DNA of 64,000 nucleotides, from the NCBI GenBank assembly GCA_964612975.1, contig CAZTGC010000007.1:62001-126000 (forward strand), read 5' to 3'. The notes beneath the pieces are model-generated. The model saw nothing but the letters and a program-made list of their open reading frames with translations, did no database searches and was not told the origin of the DNA. How positions within the stretch are numbered: position 1 is the first letter of the stretch; each line of letters opens with the position of its first letter. Position numbers and translations under genes: made by a program. The DNA comes from NZ13-RE01 sp964612975 (lineage in GTDB: Bacteria > Dictyoglomota > Dictyoglomia > Dictyoglomales > Dictyoglomaceae). Below, one piece after another: positions 1-8,663 of the stretch.

Positions 1-170
1 AAGTCCCAGAGCAGCAGATACAATCTCATATAACTGTTGGATATTTACAAAGTTGAAAGAACAAATTACTGTTTTTACAAAACCTTAGTCAAAAGTATCC
101 TTTTTCTTTTTTAAAGCAAACAACTTCTCGATAAACGTTTCATTTTTAACTAATACAGATCTTTTTGCAG
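1..170. other. Degenerate left-edge sequence, no intact gene
   Basis: No complete gene is visible here. On the minus strand an open frame of about 33 codons ends at a TAA at 85-87 and contains the stretch NLQLTAKRSVLVKNETF, which looks like coding composition but was not recognised. It lies directly downstream of a decayed LacI-type regulator tail, so it is probably part of the same gene graveyard. A short palindrome, AAACGTTT, sits near 133-140; nothing shows that it is functional. Confidence 0.3.
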
Positions 171-402
171 TTAACTGTAAATTAATATATCACTCAAACA
201 TCTATCTATCAATATCCAAAAAGACAATAACTCCTTTATTGAAACTCTCGTGTTTAACTTTCTATACAAAGGGGAAATCAGCTTTATTACCTTTTAATCT
301 CTTCAATAGCAATCTTGCTACAGATTCACCCATTTCTTCCATTGGTTGAACTGCAAAGGATAACGATGGGTTTTGGGTATTAAAATAAAATTGTGCCTGA
401 TA
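171..402 (-). pseudogene. Decayed C-terminus of a LacI-family transcription regulator
   Basis: Read on the minus strand, this stretch gives NPSLSFAVQPMEEMGESVAR, then LLLKRLKGNKADF, then a stop at 262-264. A one-base shift near 270 continues as YRKLNTRVSIKELL. This matches the C-terminal end of LacI-type sugar regulators (the NPPLTT-x-QP-x-EEMG helix, the LLL-RL-G helix and the final LNTRLIxRES strand). No DNA-binding domain or start is present. The 5' part seems to have been replaced by unrelated sequence near 400, next to a transposase fragment. Seen: motif order and frameshift. Inferred: loss by insertion or deletion. Confidence 0.6.
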
Positions 403-440
403 TATAAAAAATCACAAAGGAGGCTGGTAATTATAGATGA

Positions 441-659
441 AAAAATACTTCTTATTATAAAACAGTCAAAAATACAGCGGTTGAAAAAGTGTTGAATCAA
501 TATTGTTCTGCCGAAGACCCCTCTCACCCTGTCTTGAAAAAATTGCTGGAGGATTTGCTTGACTGGTTCATGTTGTCTAAAGGCCATATCTATCTCTTAA
601 AAAACGAGGAGGATAAAGGTAACGGCTTTTATGAAAGAAAACTTGGTGCACCTAAATAA
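441..659 (+). pseudogene. IS256/mutator-type transposase N-terminal fragment
   Basis: A 72-codon open frame follows a TGA at 438-440 and ends with TAA at 657-659. It contains KLLEDLLDWFMLSKGHIYL and then EDKGNGFYERKLGAPK. The pattern LLEDLL followed by KGNGYYERKL is typical of the N-terminus of IS256 (mutator) family transposases, which normally run to about 400 residues. The frame has no good start, the DDE catalytic part is absent, and no terminal inverted repeats were seen, so it is a dead remnant. It abuts the decayed LacI-type gene and may have caused that disruption. Confidence 0.6.
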
Positions 660-750
660 TATTATCTACTAAATTACTTGGCTCTAGGTTATCAACTCCA
701 CCAAGACAACATATATTTTCTTTTTAGTATACTGAGATTTCTTATAATAA

Positions 751-786
751 AAAACAGGTTCAGGATATTTTGAACCCGCTTTTTTG
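751..786. terminator. Bidirectional intrinsic terminator
   Basis: The hairpin GGTTCA (757-762) / TGAACC (771-776) is flanked by an A-run on the left and a T-run on the right (780-785), so it can terminate transcription on either strand. It lies between the degenerate left region and the minus-strand isomerase gene. Confidence 0.55.
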
Positions 787-825
787 AATTTTACCCGTCA
801 AACTTGCAAGAAACAAAAACTAAGG

Positions 826-847
826 AGTAGGGGAGAAATCTCCTACT
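826..847 (-). terminator. Possible terminator overlapping the isomerase stop codon
   Basis: AGTAGG (826-831) and AG (834-835) pair with CTCCTACT (840-847) around a two-base bulge. On the minus strand the hairpin is followed by a T-rich tail (CCTTAGTTTTTGTTTC). It would end the manC-isomerase transcript. Confidence 0.45.
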
Positions 848-1589
848 TTCCCATTTTTTTAAGATTTTCTAAACATAATTTAACGCTTTCTAAAGATGGT
901 AAATTAGGGTTCTCATATTCTACTATATACCATTCTGTTTCTCCTGTATTTTCACATATATTAAAAATTTCTTTCCAATTTATTATTCCCTCTCCAATTG
1001 CCCTTGAAGAAAGTGGATATTCCTTTAAATGAATAGTTTTTGCTCTCTTTGAATATTTTCTTAAAATCTCTATGGGATCTGCTCCTCCATTCATGGCGTT
1101 TCCTGTATCCAACTGCATAATAACATTTTCATTCACATTATCAAAAAAGAAATCCCAAAAGATTTCGCCATTTATCTTTTGAAATTCTATAGAATGATTA
1201 TGGTAACCCACAAACATACGATAAGATTTTAACTTTTCTGAGATCTCGTTTATCATCTCAATTGTTTCTAACCATCCCTTTTTATCTTCAATATATTCCT
1301 TGGGGAGAGAGGGAATAATTAAATAATTGTTTTCTAAAATAGAGTTAAATTCTACTGTTTTTTCAAACTCATCCTTCATTAACGTATTTATAGGAATATG
1401 AGTTCCTGCAACTTTTAAACCATGTCCATCTAAGACTTCTTTAAGTTCCTTTGCAGATTTGCCATAATATCCTGCAAACTCTACTCCTTCGTATCCCATC
1501 TCAGAGATCTTTTTAATTGTTCCCTCAAAATCTCTCTCACATTCTTTTCTCACAGAATAAAGTTGTAATGCAATAGGAATTCTTCGCAT
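843..1589 (-). CDS. Sugar phosphate isomerase/epimerase (AP-endonuclease-2-like TIM barrel)
   Basis: The 248-residue protein is a xylose-isomerase-like TIM barrel (PF01261 type), a cytosolic metal-dependent family that isomerises or epimerises sugars and inositol derivatives. Visible marks are the N-terminal strand PIALQLYSVR, the segment GYEGVEFAGYYG, the glycine/asparagine-rich turn GYHNHSIEF near residues 130-138, the segment MQLDTGNAMNGGADP and TIHLKEYP near 188-195, and a final glutamate region EYENPN. These fit the conserved metal-site strands, but the substrate cannot be read from the sequence. The gene begins 9 bp after manC on the same strand with a ribosome-binding site (AGGAGGATAAA), so the two are probably co-transcribed and both concern sugar phosphates. 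Confidence 0.8.
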   Translation of the reverse strand: MRRIPIALQLYSVRKECERDFEGTIKKISEMGYEGVEFAGYYGKSAKELKEVLDGHGLKVAGTHIPINTLMKDEFEKTVEFNSILENNYLIIPSLPKEYIEDKKGWLETIEMINEISEKLKSYRMFVGYHNHSIEFQKINGEIFWDFFFDNVNENVIMQLDTGNAMNGGADPIEILRKYSKRAKTIHLKEYPLSSRAIGEGIINWKEIFNICENTGETEWYIVEYENPNLPSLESVKLCLENLKKMGK

Positions 1590-1598
1590 TTTATCCTC

Positions 1599-2600
1599 CT
1601 AAATAATATTTTTAACCTTCGAAGAAGAGCCCTTCTTTGATATTAATATTTTATCCTTAGTTATTGCAATTATAATATTTTCCTCATCTATGACTATGGT
1701 TTCTTTATTAGAATAATTTAAAATAAGGGAATCTTTTACATCAATTGTTTTTACATTTCCTGTAATATGATTTCCCATCTCATCCTTTGGGAATATATTA
1801 TATAATGACTCCCAGCTTCCTATATCACTCCATTGAAAATCAGAGGGAATTACATACATGTTTTCTGCTTTTTCTAATATTCCTTTGTCAATTGATGAGC
1901 TCTTTATATTTTTATATACTTCTTCAATTTTTTCCTCAAAGGAATCTTTTCCTATATTTTCTTTTAAGATACTTATTTTCATATAATCCTCAGGAAGAAA
2001 CTTTAGAAATGCAGATTTAATTGTCTTATTTTTCCATACAAAAATTCCCGAATTCCAAAGAAAATTTCCTTTTTTAATATATTCTATTGCCTTTTGACTA
2101 TCAGGTTTTTCATGGAAAAGAGTCACTTTATAAATTCCTTCTTCAACTTTTTCTCCTAATTCAATATATCCATACCCTGTCTCGGGATATTTAGGTTTTA
2201 ATCCAAGGGTTATAAGAGCATTATTCTTATTTGCAAAATATATAGCCTTTCTAATAAACCTTTCAAATTTATCAGTCTCTGGAATTATATGATCAGCAGG
2301 CAAAACCACCATTATATCTTCATCATCAAGAAAGAGAGAGGCAAGAGCTATAGCAGGTGCAGTATTTTTCCCAATACTTTCATAAATTTTTTCTGAAGGT
2401 AAATTTTTAACATATTTTTTATGTTTTATATTTACTACCATATATATGTCCTTGGAGATTCTTTTTGCTCGCTCGTAGGTGTCCTTTATGAGATTTTTCT
2501 CATTAAAGAGATTTAAAAAGGGTTTTGGTTTATTTTCAGTACTAATAGGCCACAGTCTTTTCCCACTTCCACCTGCAATAATAACCACTTTAGTCTTCAT
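1599..2600 (-). CDS. manC: Mannose-1-phosphate guanylyltransferase
   Basis: This enzyme makes GDP-mannose from mannose-1-phosphate and GTP for glycan or polysaccharide synthesis in the cytoplasm. The N-terminus VVIIAGGSGKRLWPIS is the nucleotidyl-transferase signature, followed by NKPKPFL. VVLPADHII near residues 98-106, GYGYIELG, FHEKPD and LWNSGIFVW are the other family blocks, with WSDIGSWESLY near 258-268. At 333 residues it is the short form without a phosphomannose-isomerase domain. The ATG at 2598-2600 has no Shine-Dalgarno, but a TATAAT ends exactly 6 nt upstream, so the mRNA is probably leaderless. The isomerase-like gene follows 9 bp downstream. Confidence 0.9.
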   Translation of the reverse strand: MKTKVVIIAGGSGKRLWPISTENKPKPFLNLFNEKNLIKDTYERAKRISKDIYMVVNIKHKKYVKNLPSEKIYESIGKNTAPAIALASLFLDDEDIMVVLPADHIIPETDKFERFIRKAIYFANKNNALITLGLKPKYPETGYGYIELGEKVEEGIYKVTLFHEKPDSQKAIEYIKKGNFLWNSGIFVWKNKTIKSAFLKFLPEDYMKISILKENIGKDSFEEKIEEVYKNIKSSSIDKGILEKAENMYVIPSDFQWSDIGSWESLYNIFPKDEMGNHITGNVKTIDVKDSLILNYSNKETIVIDEENIIIAITKDKILISKKGSSSKVKNII

Positions 2601-2606
2601 ATTTGT

Positions 2607-2612
2607 ATTATA
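2607..2612 (-). promoter_or_regulatory. -10 hexamer of manC, leaderless arrangement
   Basis: The minus strand reads TATAAT, then ACAAAT, then the manC ATG. Six bases between the -10 and the A of ATG place the expected transcription start on the start codon itself. No clear -35 was seen (TTCCCT at the 17-bp position). Confidence 0.55.
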
Positions 2613-2675
2613 CCCTTGAAATAAAATTTAGGGAAGGCTAATATATAGGAAATATCATTAGGAGATTTAAAAAAA

Positions 2676-3380
2676 ATGGAAAAAAATACCATCACTTTAA
2701 GATGTCTTTCCCTTGGGGGTTATATTGTTAGAGGGGAATTAGATATTTCTGTGAGAAATCAGGAAAATAAAGATTTTTTAAAATCTGCTAATGAGTTGGT
2801 GGAACTACTATATTCATGGATGAAAAAGGAAGATTTGTTAAATTATTTAACTTCTGAAGAATTAGAGTCTTTCTCAAAACCCTTGGGAAAGTGGGATAAC
2901 ATAGAGATTATTAAATCTATATGGAAGAATGAATCTCTTGGAACTCTTCTTTGGGCTTTATCTCTAACTCCCCAGATTCCTCCCTACGATAACCTTTTTG
3001 TTCCAGAAAAACTTATTGAAAATCTTACTCTATTTAGATCAAAGGAATACTTCTTAGAAAGAGTAGAGTTAAGATCTGAGGAGGAAATAAAGAGAGAAAG
3101 AAATATCGCAGAATATTGGTTTTGGAGATTACAAGTTTTTGACATGGAAAAGAGGAATGAGGGTATTTCTGAAAAGATAAATCTTAAAGATATAATAAGT
3201 TCTGTTACTGAAAAAGCATATTTGAATGGATATCTTCCAAAACCTATTGATGGAGATTTCCCTATTTTGGGGAAGCCTTTCAGAGACATCACCTTAGATG
3301 AATATTTAATAATCTCATATATAATAGTTGAAAGGTATAATACGTTGAATTGGATATGTGGTTATGAGGGAAATTATTAA
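2676..3380 (+). CDS. DUF4272 family protein
   Basis: The 234-residue protein has no signal peptide and matches the DUF4272 pattern: an N-terminal LRCLSLGGYIVRGE, a central SLGTLLWALSLTPQIPPYD near residues 88-106 (the conserved W-EALxVLLWALG-L-PP block), and a C-terminal alternation ending ERYNTLNWICGY near 218-229 (the family's ERHRALNWLxG block). The function of this family is unknown. The ATG follows GGAG with about 10 bases of spacing. It is divergent from manC and lies 21 bp upstream of the GH1 gene on the same strand, so it may be the first gene of a small transcript with the beta-glucosidase and guaB. No catalytic residues can be proposed. Confidence 0.7.
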   Translation: MEKNTITLRCLSLGGYIVRGELDISVRNQENKDFLKSANELVELLYSWMKKEDLLNYLTSEELESFSKPLGKWDNIEIIKSIWKNESLGTLLWALSLTPQIPPYDNLFVPEKLIENLTLFRSKEYFLERVELRSEEEIKRERNIAEYWFWRLQVFDMEKRNEGISEKINLKDIISSVTEKAYLNGYLPKPIDGDFPILGKPFRDITLDEYLIISYIIVERYNTLNWICGYEGNY

Positions 3381-3401
3381 AAATAAAAGGAGGAAAAGTT
3401 T

Positions 3402-4688
3402 ATGATTAGATATGCTTTTCCTGATGGTTTCTTCTGGGGAACTGCAGTATCTTCTCATCAGGTTGAGGGAAATAATACTAATAACGATTGGTGGGAATTT
3501 GAGATTCAGGGAAAGGTAAAAAATAAAGAGATTTCAGGAAATGCTTGTGATCACTGGAATAAATATGAGGAGGATTTTGAAATTATTAAGGAAATGAAGA
3601 ATAATGCCTTTCGCTTTTCTATAGAGTGGAGTAGAATTGAGCCAGGCTTAGGAATATTTGATGGCCCCTCTATAGAGCATTATAAAAAAATGTTATTGTC
3701 TTTGAGGGAGAAGGATATAGAACCCTTTGTTACATTACATCATTTTACTAATCCTATTTGGATAGCGCGAGAGGGTGGATGGTTAAACAAGAAAACTATT
3801 GATTATTTTTCAAAATATGTGGAAAGGATTGTAAAAGAATATAAAGATTTGGTGAGATACTGGATAACTATTAATGAGCCCAATGCCTATGCCTTTGTTA
3901 GTTATCTTATGAGGATGTTTCCTCCGCAAGAAAAAAGTCTATCAAAAATGATAACTGTACTTAATAATATGGTAAAGGCACATGCAAGAGCATATGAGAT
4001 TATTCATGAAGTAATACCCAATGCAATGGTTAGTATTGCTTATAATTTTATGATATTTGATCCAATAAATTCCTCCTCTTTTTTTGATAAAAAAATACAG
4101 AATTTTTTGGATAGATTATATAATTTAATATTTTTAGAGACAATCCTTACTGGAAGATTCTCGGCTCCTTTTAAAAAAGAGGATATTCCTTATGCAAAGG
4201 ATACTATTGATTATTTAGGAATTAATTACTATACAAGATTATATGTGGGATTTGATATTAAGGCATTTCCATTTTTTGTAAAACTTTATGTTCCTGAAAA
4301 AGTAGAGAAGAGTGATTTTGGATGGGAGATCTATCCTGAGGGATTTTATAGAGTGGTAAAAAGATTTTGGGAAATGATAGGGAAACCTATAATAATAACA
4401 GAGAATGGAATTTCTGATGCAAAGGATGAAAAAAGACCTAAATATTTACTCTCCCATCTTATAGAACTTCATAGAGCGATTCAAGAAGGGGTAAAAGTTT
4501 TAGGTTATCTCCACTGGTCTCTTCTGGATAACTTTGAATGGGCAGAAGGATTCTCTCAAAGATTTGGATTAATAGAGGTAGACTTTAAAACTCAAGAAAG
4601 GAAATGGAGAAATAGTGGTAAAATTTATAAAATTATATCAGAAAATAATGAAATTTCTGATGAAATAATAGAAAAATACTTGAAATAG
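3402..4688 (+). CDS. GH1 family beta-glucosidase/beta-glycosidase
   Basis: This cytosolic retaining glycoside hydrolase of family 1 cleaves terminal beta-linked glucose or galactose from short oligosaccharides. It opens with FPDGFFWGTAVSSHQVEG, contains RFSIEWSRIEP, the acid/base motif WITINEPNAY near residues 153-162 and the nucleophile motif IITENGISD near 331-339, and ends with LGYLHWSLLDNFEWAEGFSQ followed by RFGLIEVD. At 428 residues it is slightly shorter than most members. There is no signal peptide, so it probably acts on imported sugars. A strong AAAGGAGG precedes the ATG. guaB starts 13 bp downstream with its own ribosome-binding site, so co-transcription is likely. Confidence 0.93.
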   Translation: MIRYAFPDGFFWGTAVSSHQVEGNNTNNDWWEFEIQGKVKNKEISGNACDHWNKYEEDFEIIKEMKNNAFRFSIEWSRIEPGLGIFDGPSIEHYKKMLLSLREKDIEPFVTLHHFTNPIWIAREGGWLNKKTIDYFSKYVERIVKEYKDLVRYWITINEPNAYAFVSYLMRMFPPQEKSLSKMITVLNNMVKAHARAYEIIHEVIPNAMVSIAYNFMIFDPINSSSFFDKKIQNFLDRLYNLIFLETILTGRFSAPFKKEDIPYAKDTIDYLGINYYTRLYVGFDIKAFPFFVKLYVPEKVEKSDFGWEIYPEGFYRVVKRFWEMIGKPIIITENGISDAKDEKRPKYLLSHLIELHRAIQEGVKVLGYLHWSLLDNFEWAEGFSQRFGLIEVDFKTQERKWRNSGKIYKIISENNEISDEIIEKYLK

Positions 4689-4701
4689 GAGGTAAAAATT
4701 T

Positions 4702-6177
4702 ATGCAAGATAGATTTTTAGGAGAAGCTCTAACCTTTGATGACGTTTTATTAGTTCCATCTTATAGTGAAGTTGTGCCAAGGGAAATTTCTGTAAGTACT
4801 TATCTCACTGAGAAAATTCACCTGAATATTCCTATTTTAAGTGCTGCTATGGATACTGTGACAGAGGCGAGAATGGCTATAGCTATGGCAAGAGAAGGAG
4901 GGTTAGGAATAATCCATAGAAATTTGTCTATTCTAAAACAGGCAGAAGAGGTAGATAAGGTAAAGAGATCAGAACATGGGATGATAACAGATCCCATTTA
5001 TCTTTATCCCCATCAAACTGTTGGAGAGGCTCTTTCTTTAATGGAGAAATATCATATTTCAGGCCTTCCTGTTATAGAAGATAATGGAAAACTTGCAGGG
5101 ATAATTACAAATCGTGATCTTAGGTTTGAGACCGATATGAATAAAAAAGTTTCAGAGGTTATGACAAAGGAAAATCTTATAGTAGCTGAAGTTGGAATTA
5201 CTATAGATTCAGCAAAGGATATATTACAGAAATATAAAATAGAGAAATTACCTATTGTAGATAAGAATTTTCATCTAAAGGGATTAATAACCATAAAGGA
5301 TATTCAAAAGATGAAACAATATCCAAATTCTGCTAAGGATCAAAGGGGAAGGCTATTAGTAGGGGCAGCAATAGGGGTTGGACAAGAAGCAATTGAAAGG
5401 GCAAAGGTATTATTAGAAGTAGAGGTAGATGTTATTGTTGTTGATACTGCTCATGGCCATTCAAAAAGGGTTTTAGAAACATTGAAAGAGTTAAAGAAAA
5501 TATGTAAAGGGAATGTTGTTATAATTGCAGGGAATGTGGCAACTTATGATGGGACAAAGGCTTTAATTGAGGCTGGAGCCGATGTAGTAAAGGTGGGAAT
5601 TGGTCCTGGTGCAATATGTACCACAAGGGTTATAGCAGGAGTTGGGGTACCACAACTTACTGCAATTTTAGATTGTGCAAGGGCAGCAAGGAAATATAAT
5701 ATTCCTATTGTTGCTGATGGGGGCATAAAATATTCTGGAGATATTGTAAAAGCTTTAGCATCAGGTGCCCATGCAGTCATGATAGGAAGTCTTCTTGCAG
5801 GAACCGAAGAAAGTCCTGGAGAAATAGAGATATATCAGGGAAGAAGTTTTAAGGTTTATAGAGGTATGGGATCTCTTTCGGCAATGAAAGAGGGAAGTGG
5901 TGATAGATACTTTCAAGAGGGATCAGATAAAATAGTTCCCGAAGGAATAGAGGGAAGGGTGCCTTATAGGGGACCAGTATCAGAGGTATTATTCCAATTG
6001 GTAGGAGGACTTAAAGCAGGAATGGGATATTGTGGCGTAAGAGATTTAGAAGAATTGAGAACAAAAACAAAATTTATAAAAATTACCAATGCAGGACTTA
6101 GAGAAAGTCATCCCCATGACGTGATAATCACAAGGGAAGCTCCTAATTATAGTATCTCTTCTTGGGGTAATTCATAA
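4702..6177 (+). CDS. guaB: IMP dehydrogenase
   Basis: It oxidises IMP to XMP with NAD+, the committed step of GMP synthesis. The 491-residue protein has the usual layout: N-terminal barrel (ALTFDDVLLVPSYS), two CBS domains at about 95-205 carrying IITNRDLRF and LITIKDI, then the barrel again. The catalytic cysteine is about C306 in GAICTTRVIAGVGVPQ, after DVVKVGIGPG. GSLLAGTEESPGE and YRGMGSLSAMKEG are the phosphate-site and flap segments. The ATG has AGGAGG 8 bp upstream. The last 31 bp overlap, tail to tail, the end of the histidine kinase gene on the other strand, and no terminator is visible between them. Confidence 0.96.
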   Translation: MQDRFLGEALTFDDVLLVPSYSEVVPREISVSTYLTEKIHLNIPILSAAMDTVTEARMAIAMAREGGLGIIHRNLSILKQAEEVDKVKRSEHGMITDPIYLYPHQTVGEALSLMEKYHISGLPVIEDNGKLAGIITNRDLRFETDMNKKVSEVMTKENLIVAEVGITIDSAKDILQKYKIEKLPIVDKNFHLKGLITIKDIQKMKQYPNSAKDQRGRLLVGAAIGVGQEAIERAKVLLEVEVDVIVVDTAHGHSKRVLETLKELKKICKGNVVIIAGNVATYDGTKALIEAGADVVKVGIGPGAICTTRVIAGVGVPQLTAILDCARAARKYNIPIVADGGIKYSGDIVKALASGAHAVMIGSLLAGTEESPGEIEIYQGRSFKVYRGMGSLSAMKEGSGDRYFQEGSDKIVPEGIEGRVPYRGPVSEVLFQLVGGLKAGMGYCGVRDLEELRTKTKFIKITNAGLRESHPHDVIITREAPNYSISSWGNS

Positions 6178-8663
6178 AAACTTTGAGATAGAAAGGCTTT
6201 TATCTCAGGGAGGGGGGTGTTAGGAAATTGTAGTAATTTGCTTTTCAGTTTTATACTTGATTCTAATCTTGAAAAGGCAATAAGAGCTTGAGAAAGTCTT
6301 TGGATAAATATTTGTATTTTCAATAGATCATAATCCACAACATATAAATAAAAGTGTCCTACCCCATGGGCTAAGATGTCCGTTGTTGGTCTTATAAATC
6401 TTTTTAAAAGTTGAGCTAATTTTTGTCTTACAACATCTTTGTCCTTTAAACTCAAAGTATTATCTGAAAATTCATACGCTATATCTCCTAAAATAAATGG
6501 AGTTTCCTTTTCTCCTGATTTATTTATAGATTGCCAAACTAAAGGGAAGAAATATGGAATAAATATAGTCCTTGTAAGGGGATCAGTTAATGGAAAATCT
6601 CTTGGAAATTCAAGGATAAAAGTAGTCCCTTCCTCTAATTTACTTTTGACATTTATCGTTCCCTTATGGGCTTCAACAATATTTTTAACTATGGAAAGAC
6701 CTAAACCTGTTCCACTTTTTCTTTTAATTAAAGAACTGTCTGCTTGATAAAATCTATCAAAAATATAGGGAAGATGTTCTGGGGAGATTCCTTCACCCTG
6801 ATCCGATACTTCAATTATTACAACTTTTATTTTATCTTGGATAGATAAAGTAATATTTCCTCCCTTTGGGGAATATTTTACTGCATTATCAATAAGGTTA
6901 TGAAATACTTGGGTTAATCTGTCCTGATCTCCTGATATTAATATGGGATATGCAGGAAAAGAAAATATAAAACTATGTTTTGTGGTTTGAGCTTGGAAAA
7001 ATAATGCCCTTTCCTTTATTATATTCTTGATATCTACAAGCTCCCTTTTTATCTCTAATCTTCCTGCTTCTAATCTTGATAAATCTAATAGATCGTTAAT
7101 AAGTTTTGTTAATCTTTCTGTCTCTTGATTTATAATTTTTAGATAATTTTTAGCTCTTTCTTCTTCTATTTTTTGAGTGAGTAGAAGTTCACTATAACCC
7201 TTTATAGCAGTGAGAGGAGTTTTTAATTCATGGGATACATTAGCAACAAATTCAGATTTTAGCTTATCTAATTCCTTAGAAAGACTTATATCCCTTACAG
7301 CTAAGATATAGTCTAATATTTTTGAGTCATCCCACAATGCTGATAAATTACAACCTAATATTACCTCTTTCATATTTTGTGAATATACTTTCATTTCATA
7401 TTGTAAATAGGGAAGTTGTTGATTAAATAGTCTATCAAGGGGACAGTTTATACAAAGAATATTTCCCTTTAAGTCCTTACATTTCAAGGTTTCTTTACAA
7501 TTTTTTTCTAAGTCTTGGGAAGTGATGGAAAAGATATTTTGGGCAATGGGATTTATCATTTTAAGATTCTTTTTGCTATCTAAAATAACAAGACCATCTG
7601 CGATATTTTCGAGTATTCTTTGCATTCTTTCTTTTTCAGTGTTTACTGCATTATATAAAATAGCTTTATTTAAGGCAATTGATGCCTCATTAGCAAAATT
7701 TATAGTTAACTCCAGTTCGTATTTTGTAAAGGGTTTCTTTTTAATATTATTAACCATCTCTAAGGCACCAATTATTTCATCATCAATCCTTAGAGGAGCA
7801 CAAACAATAGAGCCTGTTTTAAAGCCAGTAATTTCGTCAAAATATGGAGAGAATCTTTTATCCTGAGAAGCATTTTCTATAACAATTCCATCACCCTTCT
7901 CTACAACCCATCCTGCAATTCCATCACCTTTTTTAAGCCTTTTTCCCACTAAATCCTTTGCTTTTTCTCCTTTAACCTTTTTAAATATTAGCTCCCCTGT
8001 TTCCTTATCCTTTATAAATATCGTTCCTCCATCTGCATCCAAAAGTTTTATTGCGGAATCTAATATTGAAAAGAGAATTTCGTCAAAATCCAAAGATGAA
8101 TTTATAATCTGAATTATTTTATAAAAAGTTTCTGATTCCTTTATTTTTAATTGTAATTTTAAGGTTTCTTTTGCTACATAATTTAAAAATAAAGCTAAAA
8201 CAATAGAAAGTCCTCCCAGTTCGCTTACCCTAAATAATACAGAACTTAACACAAATTCTTCCTTTTGAACAATTCCAAAATATAAAAAGATTAGAGTTAC
8301 GAGAATAGAAGAAGTTATTGATGTTTTAAAATCATATCTTAGAGATGATGATATTATTGGGAAAAGAAGAAAAAGATATAAGTTGCTTGTTATTCCTCCT
8401 GTAATATATACTAAGGATGCAATAAGTATAGTATCAATGGCAGAAAAAACCTGATGACTATATACAAAGGAATAGGAATAAACCGGAAAAAAGGTTGTAA
8501 ACAAAATATATATAGAATAAACTATGAGAAGAAGGTCAAATAATTTAGGGTAGAAGGTGGGAATAAAATCAAACTTTATGAGAATAAGGGAAGTTATTAA
8601 AAAGATTGCCCTTAGAAGGGATATAATTTTTTCCCTTTTTATATTTTCTTCTGTACTTCTCAT
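6147..8663 (-). CDS. Membrane sensor histidine kinase (GAF-PAS-HisKA-HATPase) with a degenerate GGDEF-like tail
   Basis: Residues 1-165 form about five or six membrane segments. A GAF domain follows (about 180-330, GDGIAGWVV), then a PAS region (about 345-470) with a CKDLKGNILCINC cysteine cluster that could bind metal. The H-box FVANVSHELKTPLTAIKGYS has the phospho-acceptor at about H478. The N-box NLIDNAVKYSPKGG (about 591) and G-boxes DQGEGISPEHLPYIFDRF and GTGLGLSIVKNIV complete the kinase core. The last 150 residues are unusual: DPLTRTIFIPYFF, a central FILGDIAYEF and LAHGVGHFYLYVVD at about 764-777 align with the GGDEF fold, but GGDEF itself is replaced by GVGHF. This suggests a catalytically dead output or binding domain. 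The gene overlaps the upstream response regulator by 4 bp. Confidence 0.9.
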   Translation of the reverse strand: MRSTEENIKREKIISLLRAIFLITSLILIKFDFIPTFYPKLFDLLLIVYSIYILFTTFFPVYSYSFVYSHQVFSAIDTILIASLVYITGGITSNLYLFLLFPIISSSLRYDFKTSITSSILVTLIFLYFGIVQKEEFVLSSVLFRVSELGGLSIVLALFLNYVAKETLKLQLKIKESETFYKIIQIINSSLDFDEILFSILDSAIKLLDADGGTIFIKDKETGELIFKKVKGEKAKDLVGKRLKKGDGIAGWVVEKGDGIVIENASQDKRFSPYFDEITGFKTGSIVCAPLRIDDEIIGALEMVNNIKKKPFTKYELELTINFANEASIALNKAILYNAVNTEKERMQRILENIADGLVILDSKKNLKMINPIAQNIFSITSQDLEKNCKETLKCKDLKGNILCINCPLDRLFNQQLPYLQYEMKVYSQNMKEVILGCNLSALWDDSKILDYILAVRDISLSKELDKLKSEFVANVSHELKTPLTAIKGYSELLLTQKIEEERAKNYLKIINQETERLTKLINDLLDLSRLEAGRLEIKRELVDIKNIIKERALFFQAQTTKHSFIFSFPAYPILISGDQDRLTQVFHNLIDNAVKYSPKGGNITLSIQDKIKVVIIEVSDQGEGISPEHLPYIFDRFYQADSSLIKRKSGTGLGLSIVKNIVEAHKGTINVKSKLEEGTTFILEFPRDFPLTDPLTRTIFIPYFFPLVWQSINKSGEKETPFILGDIAYEFSDNTLSLKDKDVVRQKLAQLLKRFIRPTTDILAHGVGHFYLYVVDYDLLKIQIFIQRLSQALIAFSRLESSIKLKSKLLQFPNTPLPEIKAFLSQSFYELPQEEIL

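Noticed and set aside
318..587. 89-codon minus-strand frame over the left remnant region
   Set aside because: It is out of frame with the recognisable LacI-type and transposase fragments and has no ribosome-binding site; a chance frame.
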